Origin: Guillardia theta CCMP2712
Lineage: Eukaryota > Cryptophyceae > Pyrenomonadales > Geminigeraceae
DNA: 64,000 nt
Reading direction: 5' to 3'
Assembly: GCF_000315625.1 (NCBI RefSeq)
Contig: NW_005434660.1
Location: 531,911 to 595,910, forward strand
The position numbers and the translations under genes were made by a program. The notes below the pieces were generated by a model that did not search any database, was not told the origin of the DNA, and saw only the letters and a list, made by a program, of their open reading frames with translations. Below, piece after piece: positions 12,301-23,270 of this stretch. How positions within the stretch are numbered: the first letter of the stretch is position 1; each line of letters begins with the position of its first letter.

Positions 12301-13181
12301 CTTGTCTCCCTCCCATTGCCCTTTCCCACCTCCGCCCCCACCTCCACCACCTCCACCACCTCTTCAACCCCCTTCCCCCCCCCCTCCTCCTTCTTCCCAT
12401 AGTCGAGATACATGCCGATTTCTCCACTCTCACTCCACGGCACTGAGTTTCTCCTGCAGATCCTCCCCCTGTAGGGCCGGCAAACGCGCAGACTCCTCAG
12501 TCACAGACTGCAGAGGGCACTGCTGCCTCCTCCCAGCTGGCAGCTGCCAACTCTGCTCACTCCTCCATCGACACAACAGACAGAGACCTCAAGGCAAGAA
12601 ACCCGAGCACAGCCAAGGTGAAAAGAGAGGAGGACGCGACCGAGCAAGCAGCTCTCGTTCTCAGACCCTCACGTGTCTTGTGCAGAGGTCTTCTTCCTCT
12701 CGCGGCGATCATGGTGCACGGAAGATGGAGGAGATCAAGACTGTCCTCGGGCCTATTGTTTGCAAGTGGCTGAGCTTCAAGAAGAAGGAGCCAGAGTGCA
12801 CGTTCCTGCTGTACGTCTCCTCTCTTTCTCTCCTTCCTCGCTCTCCGCTTGTTCTCATGTCCTGGCAACCGCAGGGATAAGGATGAGTTCAAGACGATTG
12901 CTCGGCGACTGGTACATGAGCTGCTCCCAGGATCAGGTCACAAGGTGAGACTCTCTCCTCCCCTCTCCCCCTTCCTTCCCTGTCTTGTCTCCCTCTCTTG
13001 TCTACCTGTCTTGTCTCCCTCTCTCTGGGCACTCGTGATGGTGCGATGTCAGCGATCGCTCGGGAGCGACTGCACAGTAGAAGCGCTGGAGCAGCCGAGG
13101 CTTCAGGCTCAGGTCAAGGAGCATGTCGACATCTTCATCAAGCGCCGCCGACAAGCCGCCAAGACTGAACCTGCGTCCTGA
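9373..13181 (+). CDS. RING finger - AWS-SET - SRI protein (Set2-type histone methyltransferase fused to a RING1-like RING)
   Basis: Five exons (9373-12144, 12492-12617, 12686-12810, 12875-12944, 13053-13181) give about 1073 residues. Residues about 80-130 form a C3HC4 RING (FTCAICMNI ... CLHRFCADCI ... CPSCRTPVAS), closest in style to RING1/RING2 of Polycomb complex 1. Residues about 262-312 form a Cys-rich AWS (CACFYVEGTGGCKADCGN). The SET domain (about 313-455) has RFANHSSTPNC and EITLDYGETH, but no obvious post-SET CxC. Then follow Ala/Glu-rich linkers, a helical block near 676-745, a poly-Gln tract and a Pro-rich region. The C terminus (EFKTIARRLVHELL ... VKEHVDIFIKRRRQ) resembles the SRI domain by which Set2/SETD2 binds phosphorylated RNA polymerase II. 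Expected role: nuclear H3K36 methylation, with possible E3 ubiquitin ligase activity. The acceptor of exon 2 is the least certain join. Confidence 0.85.
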
Positions 13182-13326
13182 TCCCTAGAATACTCAAGGG
13201 AAGCAGTACCCCTCCCATACTATATCACCCTACCCCCCTTCTCTCTTCTTTGATAGTGAAAGATAATTGAAGGACCCCCTACAAAAATACCCCACCCCCT
13301 CTGTTGGACTCTGATTCGGAGGGAAA
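13182..13326. promoter_or_regulatory. C-rich TACCCC block upstream of the CHI-like gene
   Basis: A 145-bp interval with TACCCCTCCC, CACCCTACCCCCC and ATACCCCACCCCC words. It separates two genes on the same strand and abuts the next start codon. It belongs to the recurring C/G-skewed intergenic class in this window. Confidence 0.4.
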
Positions 13327-14212
13327 ATGCGTGCGTGGCGGATTTTGCTGATAGCGATGGTGGCGGCGGTGGCGATGGCGGGAGAGGATCATTTCGTAGA
13401 GGAAGCGACATCTGTGAAGTTCCCTCTGGACATCCCAGGAGAGAAGAGCTCGCTCGTCCTCCTCGGTGCGACCGTCAGGGTCAAGAAAATCCTCTTCGTG
13501 AATGTGCAGGTAACTTGGCCATCCGACATGGCGGCAGAGGAGGATGAGGCCATGGCTTGCAGGTGTATGCTGTCGGTGTCTACACGGAGCCAGGCGTCGT
13601 CGAAGAGCTGAAGGGAAAGGAGCCGAACGACATGTCGGGCAGAGGAGACGCGGCCTCGTGTTGGAAAACTGACACCCGTGCACAGGTACAAGTATCTCAT
13701 GGAGCATCCCGTCCAGTCGTCGCTCAGACTCACGATGGTGAGGAGCGTCACGGGGGATCAGATGGGAGGAGCCCTCAAGGAGGCCGTGCAGCCCCGCCTG
13801 AAGCTCTTCGCCAGGGACGAGGTAGGACGAGCCGGAAGGGAGATGGGGGCTAACTGGTGGGAGCAAGGCCTCGACTGCAGGAGACATGTCAGCCTTCGAG
13901 AAGCAATTTGACATGAGCTCGCTGGCAGCTGGGACTGTCTTGACATTCTCTCGTCTGCAGGCAAGTGAAGGAACACAGGAGGGAGGGAGGGGGCTCGCAT
14001 GACATGCTTGCAGAATGGAAATCTTGTGACTGAGATTGACGGGAAGGACAAAGGAGAGATACAATCAGAGGCCCTCTCAAGATCTCTGTTCAGGTTGCTA
14101 AGAAATGAGATGGAGGAGGAGGATGACGGCTGTTGTTGCTTGCAGCGTGTTTCTCGACAACGATTCAGTTGTGGAACGATCGAAGCTGCTTCAGCGCCTG
14201 CCGGTGTTGTAA
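13327..14212 (+). CDS. Chalcone-isomerase-fold protein with N-terminal signal peptide
   Basis: Six exons (13327-13509, 13563-13633, 13686-13821, 13868-13960, 14014-14093, 14146-14212) give 209 residues. The N terminus MRAWRILLIAMVAAVAMAGED is a typical cleavable signal peptide. The body follows the chalcone isomerase-like order: LLGATVRVKKILFVNVQVYAV, GVYTEPGVVEEL, LRLTMVRSVTGDQMGGALKE, GTVLTF, DKGEIQSEALSRSLF, then a final VFLDNDSVV strand. In other lineages this fold includes fatty-acid-binding and non-catalytic relatives as well as true isomerases. Nothing here proves chalcone isomerisation. The fourth intron has a perfect GC donor (CAG/GCAAGT), and using the nearby GT instead gives a stop. 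The third intron is only 46 nt and holds CTAAC near its 3' end. Entry to the secretory pathway is expected. Confidence 0.85.
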
Positions 14213-14924
14213 CAAGGGACTGGTGGGAAGCAAGAGATGGACGGAGTAAGATTCCATTGGAGCTAGGGACAGGAGGTAACTTTAAGGAGAGAACAAACTA
14301 CAACAGCACAAAGTGGTCGGCGTTGCTAATCAGCAAACAGTTTCCGTCGAATCCTTGAAATATCTGAACCCTTGGCTTTCTGTGGGATCGGAGATAGTTA
14401 GAGAGCGCATGATGTCAACCATTCTCGTGCTCACATGATGCTGACGCTGATCTTTGTTTCTCTTCGCACTCTTACCATCATGGCGCGACTTCGGCTTCAC
14501 ACCTGCAGGGACGTCAGCGCCAGTAAGGTTGAGAAGCACGCTGGGGAACCTGCTGATGCTACTCTCTTCCATTCCTCATGCTTGGTCGCATTCTTGTCCA
14601 TCCACTCCCGCACATCCTCCTGCCGCGTCATGAGTCCTCCTCCAACAGGAGCTGCCGATCCTCCTCAACCTGGTTCCCATGCGCCGTCCACTTGTCAAAG
14701 AACCAACTCTCGATGTCCAAGTCCCTGGCGGCACGAGATCACAACCCATCAGTCGAGGCACAACCCTCACATCAGTCTTCCCGGATCCTCCAGGTCTATC
14801 GCACCGCTGAAGCACCATACGTCAACCCGCCGGCCACTCAAAGTCTCTCACCACCTTTTGTGAGCGTGGCCGAAGGCTCTCCAGACGCTGCTCAACCGTG
14901 AGAGGGGGAGGGGGAAGTGTCATG
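14213..14924. other. Unresolved region with possible minus-strand exons
   Basis: On the minus strand an exon-like frame encodes DIESWFFDKWTAHGNQVEED (about 14640-14740). An overlapping frame encodes MTRQEDVREWMDKNATKHEE (about 14565-14635). I could not join them with acceptable splice sites or link them to the next feature. No repeat was noticed. Confidence 0.3.
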
Positions 14925-15225
14925 CTACTTGAAGGTTACGTCCTCGGGCTGCGACGACTCCGGGGGCAGGTCTGAGATCTCCTGCGGGGGGACGAGCCAC
15001 GTCAGTGGGCCATCAAGTCAGGCCCTCCTGTTCGCACGCCTGACCTCGCATTGAGAATCGACCTCCTTGTCCCAGTCAACGACAGAGATCCCTTTCAATC
15101 CGTAACGCTTCTTCGTGAAGTCAGGATCGTCGCGCACCAGCCGCGGCAGGCTGTCAAGATCAATGAGATCGAGTCAGCTCCTCCGTCTCTCACCCCAAGG
15201 AGTCTCTGTACGTAGGAACGCGAGC
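14925..15225 (-). CDS. 3' part of an unidentified small protein gene
   Basis: Three minus-strand exons join in frame. The first, starting about 15225, reads ARVPTYRDSLG. The second reads LPRLVRDDPDFTKKRYGLKG and ends WDKEVDSQCE. The last reads EISDLPPESSQPEDVTFK and stops at 14927-14925. Introns are about 45 and 85 nt with GT-AG ends. The 5' exons were not found; they should lie above 15230, towards the microsatellite. The charged C terminus has no recognised family. Confidence 0.45.
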
Positions 15226-15487
15226 CTGCGGCTTGTTGCCAACGTTGTAATGGCAGTTTCCAGGTAGGAGAAGTAGACAGAACCAGCAGGATAATGTGAC
15301 AGAGATGGGCGACATCGATCACAACACTTGTAGATAGGATGAGGGGGTAGGAAGAGAGTGAAGAGTGAAAACAACACGATGAAGGAGAAAGAAACAGGAG
15401 GAGGCTGATGTGATGGTGGAGGGAGCGATGGCTGTTTCAGTGAGGTACGTGCTTCCTATAGAGGGAGGTTCAAAACTCTCGAATGGG

Positions 15488-15488
15488 A

Positions 15489-15542
<54 letters not shown>
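15488..15542. repeat. GT dinucleotide microsatellite
   Basis: About 26 uninterrupted GT units. The long ORFs across it on both strands (poly Thr-His or Cys-Val) are artefacts of the repeat. It is flanked by purine-rich sequence to 15750 with no gene. Confidence 0.97.
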
Positions 15543-15543
<1 letters not shown>

Positions 15544-15984
15544 GGAGGGGGGGTGGAAGGGGGGAAAGACAAGGAGGATGTAGCAAGGCAAAGAGTGGGA
15601 GAAGACGCAGGGAGGTTGGGGAAGAGGGAAGGAGGAAACAGGTGACAGGGGGGAGACAGAGGGAGGAGGGGAAGGGGGAGGAGTGAGAAGGAGGAGGGAG
15701 AGTGAAAGGATGATGGGATACTGTAGGGCACCACTAGGGAGGAGGGAGAGTGAGCGGTAGACGGCTGTGGCTAGTCGGCAAGCAGATCGGGTGATGATAT
15801 GAGCACGCCTACTTGAAATTTCAGATTTGTAAGTGCAGTTCTGAATTCAAAATCACTGCAGTTTCAAATTCAAAAGACGAAATGAATATTATTCCACTAC
15901 TAGTGCCGCTGAATTTTATAAACATTTGTACAGAATTATCGCCTTGCGGTATCGACTACCGTAGTACTATGATGTACAGTGACT

Positions 15985-16070
15985 TGGACCGGACCGTGAC
16001 CGGGGCCCGGCCCGGCCAGTCACGCCTGACGCCGGATCTCCGGCCGACGGTCGGACCGGCGCCGCTCAGG
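15985..16070. repeat. GC-rich dispersed element, short copy B
   Basis: GGACCGTGACCGGGGCCCGGCC-type sequence, preceded by TACCGTAGTACTATG-like words that also occur beside copy A. It abuts the stop codon of the duplicated gene at 16071. Confidence 0.5.
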
Positions 16071-18131
16071 CTAGACCATCACATGGGAGTCCATGGCTGA
16101 GGGCCACTGATCGGCAGCAAGAAACTCACTGACCAGCGTCCGGTCGACTTCCGAGTCCTCCGTTCTCTTCATCAGGTACGAAAACCTGTAGGGCTCCTGG
16201 AAAAAGTCCCACGAGTCAGCCAACAAAGTCCCACGGTTGTACTCGAGTCACTTCGCGCCAGGAAGGCGTGACAAGCCAGCAGGATCACAGGACTAATTCT
16301 ACCAGTAATTTACCTCAAGTGCGTTTGAGAAGACCTTCAAGTTCCAATGCAAGTCGAGTTTGTGTAAATGTTACAGTGTGGTCCCCCAAAAAAAAGCATA
16401 GTCTACGAGTCAGCAAACCATCGTCAAGTAACAAAATATCAGCACCTGCTCAACAAAGTCCGTCAGTGTCAAAATATAGCAATGTCCGAAGGATGTCCGT
16501 GTATTTACCTCTCCAAAGTTCGGCACGCCAAAGGAAGTAAAAATGAAGTTACGAGTATGAAAGCATATCCTGTCCCGACCACCGTCAAGCTGCTTTCCTC
16601 ATTTCACTCCCTCCCCTCACCCTGTCTTCCTCCAGAAATAAAGGAACGTCACATGACACCCCAACGTCCTCCTGTCTCCGTGCGCGTACCCGACCACCTG
16701 CTGCCTGCTGTCTGCAACTTTCTTCTCAGCGACCAGCGCCTCCTCGCTTCCTCGCGTACCGCTGAGCTCTTTGATCTCTGAGCCGTTCAGGGTCGCCTTG
16801 AACGTGCGCATCCAGCGGGTCTTGAAGCCTCCCAGGAACTGGCGCATCCGGCACAAGTGAAGAAGAGGAGTGAGAAGAAGATGACGACAAAGACGATGAG
16901 TGCAAAGACCTGAGGAAGGCGGAAACGTGCATGCCCAAGCAATCTCACAGGGCAATGTGCGGCCTCACTGTCAAAATCAAGCAAAAGATGGCTCTCAAGA
17001 TGACTTGTGACGATTGAAAACAGCTGCTTCGTCATGCCCTCTGCAGTGACAGATAATAGACAAGACTGTCAGCGATCGTCGTCTCTCACTCACACATCGC
17101 ATGTCTCTACCAAACGTCGAGTTCGACTTCGCCGCCATCTTCTCCATCAGCCCTCTCGACGTGTCGCAAGTGCCCATCCTGCTCGCCAGAACAGACATCA
17201 TCCCATGGGAGCTGTAGCAAGTCATCTCAGTGTCTCCACACGAGCATCATCATCATCATCAGCAACAACCTCCCCGACACTAGCTTCATCGCTCGGTCGG
17301 CAAGCAAAGGAGAAGAGGGGCTCTCTTGATCAAACGTCACGACCCCTCCCAGTCTGCGGAAGTCCAAATGCTTCAGCTCGATCTCGGCGCTGTCGGGCCC
17401 CAGAGGCTCCGGATAGATGATGGACATGCAGACGTCCTTCCTCACCACTCCTAGTAGCCGGAAGCGCTCCATCCTCATCCTCCCTCCCTCCAGCAGCCGC
17501 ATGCTCACAACCTCGTCCACCTGGAACTCAGGCGGGCACGTCACATCCCAAGCCTGTCGAGCGATGCCTCTGAGCGCGTCCATGTCCTGCATGCTCACAA
17601 GATGGAGCATGCACTGCCCTACCTACGATCGACTCATTCACCCCGCCTCCCTCCCCCCTCTCCATGCAAGCTTACCAGCCTCCCCCCGAAGCACGAACCC
17701 TCGTAATCGCCATGTACCGCTAGGCTCACGTCCCGTATTGTCCAGCTGGGTATGTCAGCGAGAATGATCCTCTCCCGTCGACTCAGCAGCATGCAGCTCA
17801 TCATATCGGTGTAGATCGCTCGCTTTTGTTCCTGCGCTCGCTGCCTTTCGTCGCAGGAGCGCAAGTAGGCGACGAGGTCATGGAGGAGGTTGAGGGCGGG
17901 GCGCTGCTTTTGTTGGTTCGCGGGGTCGATGGCGGGGGAGGACGGGGGTACCATGAGGTCGAGCTTGCTCATCAGGAGCTTCTGCTCGCTCCGCTGCTTG
18001 CTCTTGAGCTCCCGCTGCAGCCTCCTCCTCTTGTCCGCATCGGCGATGGGCATGTCGGGGAGGAGCGCTGCCTTCACGTCCGTTACATGAGCGTATAGCT
18101 GAGGGTGTAGATGTATGTTGCTGTCCTTCAG
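16071..18131 (-). CDS. Unidentified multi-exon gene, copy 1 of an inverted duplication
   Basis: The readable exons in order are: ELKDSNIHLHPQLYAHVTD through a Lys/Arg-rich helix (RRRLQRELKSKQRSEQK), then LLSRRERIILADIPSWTIRDV; DMDALRGIARQAWDVTCPPE through LKHLDFRRLGGVVTF; MMSVLASRMGTCDTSRGLME; EGMTKQLFSIVTSHLESH; FLGGFKTRW through SEIKELSG; LHWNLKVFSNALE; and EPYRFSYLMKRTEDSE ending DQWPSAMDSHVMV with a stop at 16071. Introns are about 45-130 nt. I do not recognise the family. The first exon with its start codon was not found between 18131 and the ERI1 stop at 18300. The gene is almost identical to 29466-31475. Exons are secure because frame is conserved between copies; the 5' end is not. Confidence 0.65.
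16120..18131 (-). repeat. Inverted duplication, left copy
   Basis: Reverse complement of 29466-31435. From 16570 to 18090 paired coordinates always sum to 47597, so there are no indels, and most stretches, introns included, are identical. Identity falls in the 3' part (16120-16560), where small indels appear. Confidence 0.93.
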
Positions 18132-18299
18132 CTCCCCTAGGTATGTGTGGGTTCACAGTCGGATCTTCTGTACCATGCACCGTTTACCAGTAGAGTAAAG
18201 ATTCACTTAATTAAATTCTCATCAGGTGCATCCGGGTCCGCCCCGTTCCAAGGCTTCCTCAAGCACGGGATACTTCAGTGCCGCAGGCTGATGTGCTTG

Positions 18300-19806
18300 T
18301 CAAGTTGGCTTGCCGCTCTTGCTGCCCCATACTTGACCGTTGGGACCGAAGCCGCGCGTGTTTCTGAGGAACTGGAAGCCCTGAACACGATCATGGCCAT
18401 GAGACAGACAGACTCAACACTGAGGCGAGCACAAACCTCGTTGAGCATCTTCATGACGATCGCAGCAGTGTTGCGCGAGTCTACGAGCCCACTGGCGCTG
18501 CAGTCAGCATCCTCCCCTCTCCTTCTTGCTACCTATGAGCTCTTCCTTGGAACGAGATCCCGAGCCTCTCCACGCAGGCCTGACGGTCCTATCGGCATGA
18601 GGCTGCACAGCAGAGCACTAGAGTCACCTGCAGTCCTCCCACAGCATCCTTCTTGAAGTGACTCTTGTACAGTAGCTGCTGCCTGCTCAGCAGGGAGTGC
18701 GGGAGGGACGGTAGAGAGACCTTGAGATTGATCCAGTTGTTGAAGTAGGATGGGCGTGCAATCTTCAAGCTGAAGACCCCGACAAGTGAGAAAGGATTCA
18801 TGTGTCACTCCTGCCCAGTGGACGAACCGTGAAAACTCTGAATGCAGCGCAAACATGATGTCTGCATCCGACCACGTGACAAACGTGAAGGTGGAAGACG
18901 CTGCCCCCTCTGCCGGTAGCAAACCTGACGAGCGATGAGACCTGAGGGTCTGAAACGTCACAGCACTCATCGCACCATGCTGTTCCAGCCACTGCCGGTG
19001 CATCTCGATGGCGTCTTCGAGATGGACTCCAGCATCGACCATTTCCTGCGGGTCGTGTCTGAGAAACAACATACAGAGGTAGAGGAGCAGAGAGACAAGC
19101 TTGCCTGGCTGATGGCTGTTAGCTCCTTGCAGAAATCTGTCAACCTGGGGTTGACGCGGGGTTTGCAGTAAACCTTGACGAAGAAGAAAGAAATCAGACC
19201 AGATAAGGGATGCGATGCGGAGAACAAACACAAAGGTGTGAGAAACTTCAAGGCACACAGGTAGATGCATACTTGAAACTCAGAGACGATCTTGGGAGGA
19301 AAGGAGGTGCGGACTAGGACAGAGGGGAACTCGATGATTTCCAGTGGCTCAAGCTTCTTTCTGCGAGGAGGAGCTGTCAGCGATGAAGGAGCATCCCTTC
19401 CTGACACACTTGTTGTCACACGTCCATTCGAAGTCCAGAACCTGATCGCCATCGTGTCAACTCCCTGACCTCACGCCCCCCCCCGCCCCCCCTCCCCCCC
19501 TTCCTGTCATGAGCTGCTCACCACAAGGTAGTCGAATGGGCGCGCAGGAGCGTCCAGAGCTTTCCTGCTCCTCCGATTCCCTCGCACGTCCTTTTCCGTC
19601 GGCGGCTTCATGAAGTGCCATCCTTGACCTAGAGCTCGTGCGCCTGCATGCTCTTGCTCGGCAGGTTTCCTGCCCGCTGGGAATCCTTCAGGAGGCCGTC
19701 CTGCAGCTGCGCACTTGCTTCTCTTCCTCGCTGGAGGATCAGTAACAAGATCCTCCTCCTCCCCCATCCCTTCCCCTCCCTCTCCATGAGGCTGTGACTG
19801 CAACAT
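18300..19806 (-). CDS. ERI1-type 3'-5' exoribonuclease (DEDDh family)
   Basis: About nine exons run from 19806 to the stop at 18302-18300. Exon 1 (19806-19522) is a polar leader with a basic ARKRSK stretch and ends FDYLV. Exon 2 (19441-19410) opens VLDFEWTCDN, giving the first Asp and the Glu. Later exons give EIIEFPSVLV, VYCKPRVNPRLTDFCKELTA, EMVDAGVHLEDA, TFVTWSDADI (second Asp), YFNNWINLK, and ACVERLGISFQGRAH joined to SGLVDSRN (catalytic His and last Asp). All DEDDh residues are therefore present. The family trims 3' ends of 5.8S rRNA, histone mRNA or small RNAs. The intron after LTAISQ (19104-19046) has a GC donor, and only this join restores the family sequence. There is no SAP domain in the leader. 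It is transcribed in the same direction as the duplicated gene downstream. Confidence 0.85.
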
Positions 19807-20029
19807 CCACTGCTACTGCCTCCTACTCCCCGCTGCTGCTCCCCCTCCCCTCACGGTACCCCTCAATTGACTAAAATAACGATCCGCCACAAACTCGAGG
19901 AGGGGGAGGAGGACTGAAGGGGGAGGGGAAGGAGGAGGGAGAGGAGAAGGGAGGGAGGAGGGAAGGAAGAGGGAGTAGCAGGTGAAAGGAAGGCTCAGCA
20001 GCTGACTACATCTCCATCTTCATCGTCCC
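19807..20029. other. Purine/pyrimidine-skewed intergenic region upstream of the ERI1-type gene
   Basis: CT-rich, then GA-rich (19900-19980), with GGGAGGA-type words. No ORF. It is the probable promoter of the ERI1-type gene. Confidence 0.4.
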
Positions 20030-20350
20030 TTGCCTGACTTGAGCTCCAGCTGCCCCTGGACTGCATCCATCCCGTCACCTTCCAAGAGCTGCAGGTCTCC
20101 CTTCCCCCTTGGCTGCCTCGCTCAGTTGGTCTCTACAGGACGAGGGCGACGATGATGAGTCATCTTCGATGGCAGAGGTAACGCCATCCTATGAGCCGCC
20201 ATAGGACTCGCCTGGTCAGACCTGCGCAGGTGGCACGCCATGGCTGAGGCTTCTAGCACGAAGGAAGGCGAGGGAAGAGGTGAGGTGAGGGGGGCGAGGG
20301 GAGGAAGAAGTGAATGTTGGTGCAGAGCAAGGGAATTCTTGGTTTTGGAG
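20030..20350 (+). repeat. Direct duplication, copy 1
   Basis: Two blocks, 20030-20150 and 20176-20345, recur in the same order and orientation at about 23066-23185 and 23307-23478. The first block contains an intron-like segment (GTCTCCCTT to CTCTACAG) with flanking exon sequence. In copy 1 a one-base deletion relative to copy 2 (CCCCTGG against CCCCGTCG) breaks the frame, so it looks like a decayed gene fragment. The second block includes a short CCTATGAGCCGCCATAGG hairpin. Confidence 0.85.
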
Positions 20351-20639
20351 GATTTAGCTCGTATTAATCTTATGAGTGCAATAAAATCATCAAAGTTGAT
20401 ACAGGAGGCTGGAGGAGGAGGAGTGGGTAACAGCAGTCGCAGGAAAACGGGGACCCTCGTAGGAGAAAGCGGAGAGGCTGCAGTGATCAGTGTGAGAAAG
20501 CGGATCCATGGAGGTGAAACGATGATAGGAGAGCTGGAGGTATCTGCTTGAGGAGGCTGAATACTGACGCCATGCTCTAGCGGTGAAAGGCAACGAGGCT
20601 TGTCAGCGACACAAGGCACAGGGCCGTGCAAAAATGCCA

Positions 20640-20793
20640 AGTGGGGTGGGTAGTGGTGGTGTGCATTTCAAAAAAGTAGGTAGGGGTACCAAGATACAAA
20701 ATTGTGTGGTCTGAATGGAGGGTGGTAGACTGGAATTAGCAGGGGTGTCTTAAAAGATGGGTGGGTTGGGAGCTGTGATTCAGAACAGTTGCA
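20640..20793. promoter_or_regulatory. G-rich GGGTAGGG-type block upstream of a signal-peptide ORF
   Basis: GTGGGGTGGGTAGTGG and TAGGTAGGGGTACC words, then GGGTGGGTTGGG, ending before the ATG at 20794. Same class as the TACCCC blocks. Confidence 0.35.
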
Positions 20794-23270
20794 ATGGCTT
20801 CGTTGCGACTGTTGGTTTGCATCGCGGTGGCGGTAAGAGAGGAGGAGGAGGAGGGCAAAGAGGACGGAAACGAGGCTAGAACAAAGCTGAAGATAGAACG
20901 AGGGCAGTTGGATATCATAGCATGCAGACATGGCAGGAAGGTGCGTGTAGGAAATGCATTGTTTTCATGTTTACAACGGAGAGAGCGGTCAAGGAGAATA
21001 CATAGAACATGGACATGAACATGTATAGGGAAGCAGATTTGCCCCTTCACTCATACCCACTATATTGATCAGTTCGTCTGTAAGCTGTCTTCCCAAATCA
21101 ACATGTTTGCAAGTCAATGGTCGACGTCGATAGTCATATATTTTGCAGAGCCAAGTGTCTTGCTTTCATTTACAGGCAAACCTTTACAGTCGTGTAAAGA
21201 TGAACTCTGAAAGGCGGTATGACCTGTGTGCCTTCCTGTCTCGCTCTGAACGAATGCACATCACAGTGATCCCATCGTGAATCGACACGTTCGCACACCT
21301 GAAGAGAGGTTGCAAATCCAAAAGTTTGAATGACATTCTCTTACCCACCGTTTCAAGAATACACGCCATGGGAAAGCCGATGGTAACTGGAATGCAAAGG
21401 TTTTCCCATCTGCAGGACTGCAGACTTGTTTGACACCTGCCAAAAGCACTGAAAAGGATACAAAAAGTGCAAATCAGAGATCATTCTTGTTGCAACGTAT
21501 GCTCCTGCGTGTTGAACAGGCTTTATGAGAATCACGTGCAGATACCAATGCTAAGGATCAGGTAACCGCAGCTTTAGAGAGTACAACAGCACAAGATATT
21601 GCAGATGTTGCAAACGGATGGGTTGAATCTCTCAATGTCTTGAATTAGACTGAACCGAGAGTACAGGTTAGAGAAATGCATCAAGACGGAAGAGTATTCT
21701 TTCGCAACATTGAGACGGGTAAATGAGATGTTAACATTGGTTCATGTCCTAACTTTTGCGATCAAGGTGCTGTATCGTACGAAGCTCCCCGCCAAACACA
21801 GAAACAACAGAAAACGAAGGATATAAAGGCATACAAAAAGAGTAATTGTCCTTGTGAATCAAGCCAATGGTCTCTTTGCAGGGACAGAATATCGACGATG
21901 CCAAAGAGACTATGATTCATGATATATACATGTATGACGATGATCAGCAAACTTCAAAACCGTATCTTCGTCTGTTTGTTTCAAGTCTACAACTGATTTG
22001 CTGCAGAGGGAGGATGTTGGAACTGGAAGATCACCTTTCAGAGGCAATCTGGAATTTTGATGAGCGTTGAAACTAGTTTGTTGTATTCTATAGAAATATC
22101 ACTTCATTTCCAGAAAGCTTGGAAAACGATAGAGGACCACGACTAGATGAACATCAGGAAATACTACCAGTGGTCAACATTGGTAGCGAGGAGCTCTCGG
22201 TGGATCCCTCAGAGGATTATTTCAGAAACAATATGATCGATGATGAAGCTAATTTTGCAATCCTTGAACATACTTCGGGAGAGCAGAGGTAGACCTTTTA
22301 TACTTGACCAAGGTCCTGACTGTGTTTTAGCATTGTCTCAAGCAACCTTTTTGAGAAGAAAAGGATTGATAACCAGGCACGACATTCTTCCTTGTAAAGA
22401 AAAGCCTGACCGAAACGTTTGAAACAGGGACCAGAAATGTTCGAATCCATTTACAATCACATGTACAAATTGAATCAATCATGCAAATCATCTGACCATA
22501 TTATTCCCTAGCGAAGAAGATGCGCATAACACAGAGAAGGCAACATGCTGCTTCTTTTTGTTCACGTGCATGCGCTGATCCCATTCGCCAAAACAGCACT
22601 CTTACAAGAAACTCAAAATGTGCATGGAATCCAATAGACCAATCCTTCGTAATGTGGTAAGTACACGACTCATGAGAACTTGGTACCTTCGATTCGTTCT
22701 ATGACGAAATACAATACAGCCAGTAGATCCTGTAGAACGTGAATTCTGCTACGTGGACGAGCACACTTGCATCGGTACAGGACGTGCGTACATATCTCTG
22801 TCTGATTTAGAACAAGGTTGTACAAACTGCGCCATGATAGCTCGAAGCACATTCTTTATGGAAGAAAGGTAGTCGTATTCCTTCGGATTGGATCAAAACT
22901 TGTGAATGAATGCCTGCAGCCATGGGAGGGCAAGAGTGTTTCTACAAGACGGGTGCTTCACAATCTGATCAATACAATCAAACTGATATACATGCAGGGA
23001 TTCTGCCTCAGCTGTGGAAGAGGCAATCAATAGGTTACCTTTCAAGACAAATATTTCTCTCTCCACCTTGCCTGACTTGAGCTCCAGCTGCCCCGTCGAC
23101 TGCATCCATCCCGTCACCTTCCAAGAGCTGCAGGTCTCCCTTCCCCCTTGGCTGCCTCGCTCAGTTGGTCTCTACAGGAGCTCGAAGACGAAGGCGACGA
23201 CGACACTATCAACAACAAGTCACGACTTGTGGTGAGGACGCTTCGTAGCTTGAGAGGATCTTGTGACGTG
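20794..23270 (+). CDS. AT-rich intron-dense gene with signal-like start and a WW-like stretch (provisional)
   Basis: A possible first exon encodes MASLRLLVCIAVA followed by GTAAGAG, a signal-peptide-like start. Candidate exons separated by introns of about 45 nt include 21416-21496, 21542-21621 (ending DVANGW), 21667-21718 (VREMHQDGRVFFRNIETG) and 21767-21841 (GAVSYEAPRQTQ). The last three read together like a WW domain whose second Trp is Tyr. Further exons encode SLENDRGPRLDEHQEIL through ILEHTSGEQR (about 22115-22289), SIVSSNLFEKKR and, near the 3' end, LPFKTNISLSTLPDLSS, HPVTFQELQ and ELEDEGDDDTINNKSRL. I could not connect all exons in one frame. It may be more than one gene. Its low GC sets it apart from its neighbours. 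Confidence 0.35.

Noticed and set aside
15319-15734. Long minus-strand ORFs across the GT repeat and pyrimidine-rich flank
   Set aside because: They exist only because dinucleotide and CT-rich repeats lack stops; Thr-His and Pro/Ser strings have no protein character.
16617-17035. Apparent transmembrane segment (FALIVFVVIFFSLLFFTC) in the duplicated gene
   Set aside because: It is the translation of an intron running from GTCTTTGCAC to GCGCCAG; splicing joins RFRLPQ to FLGGFKTRW.
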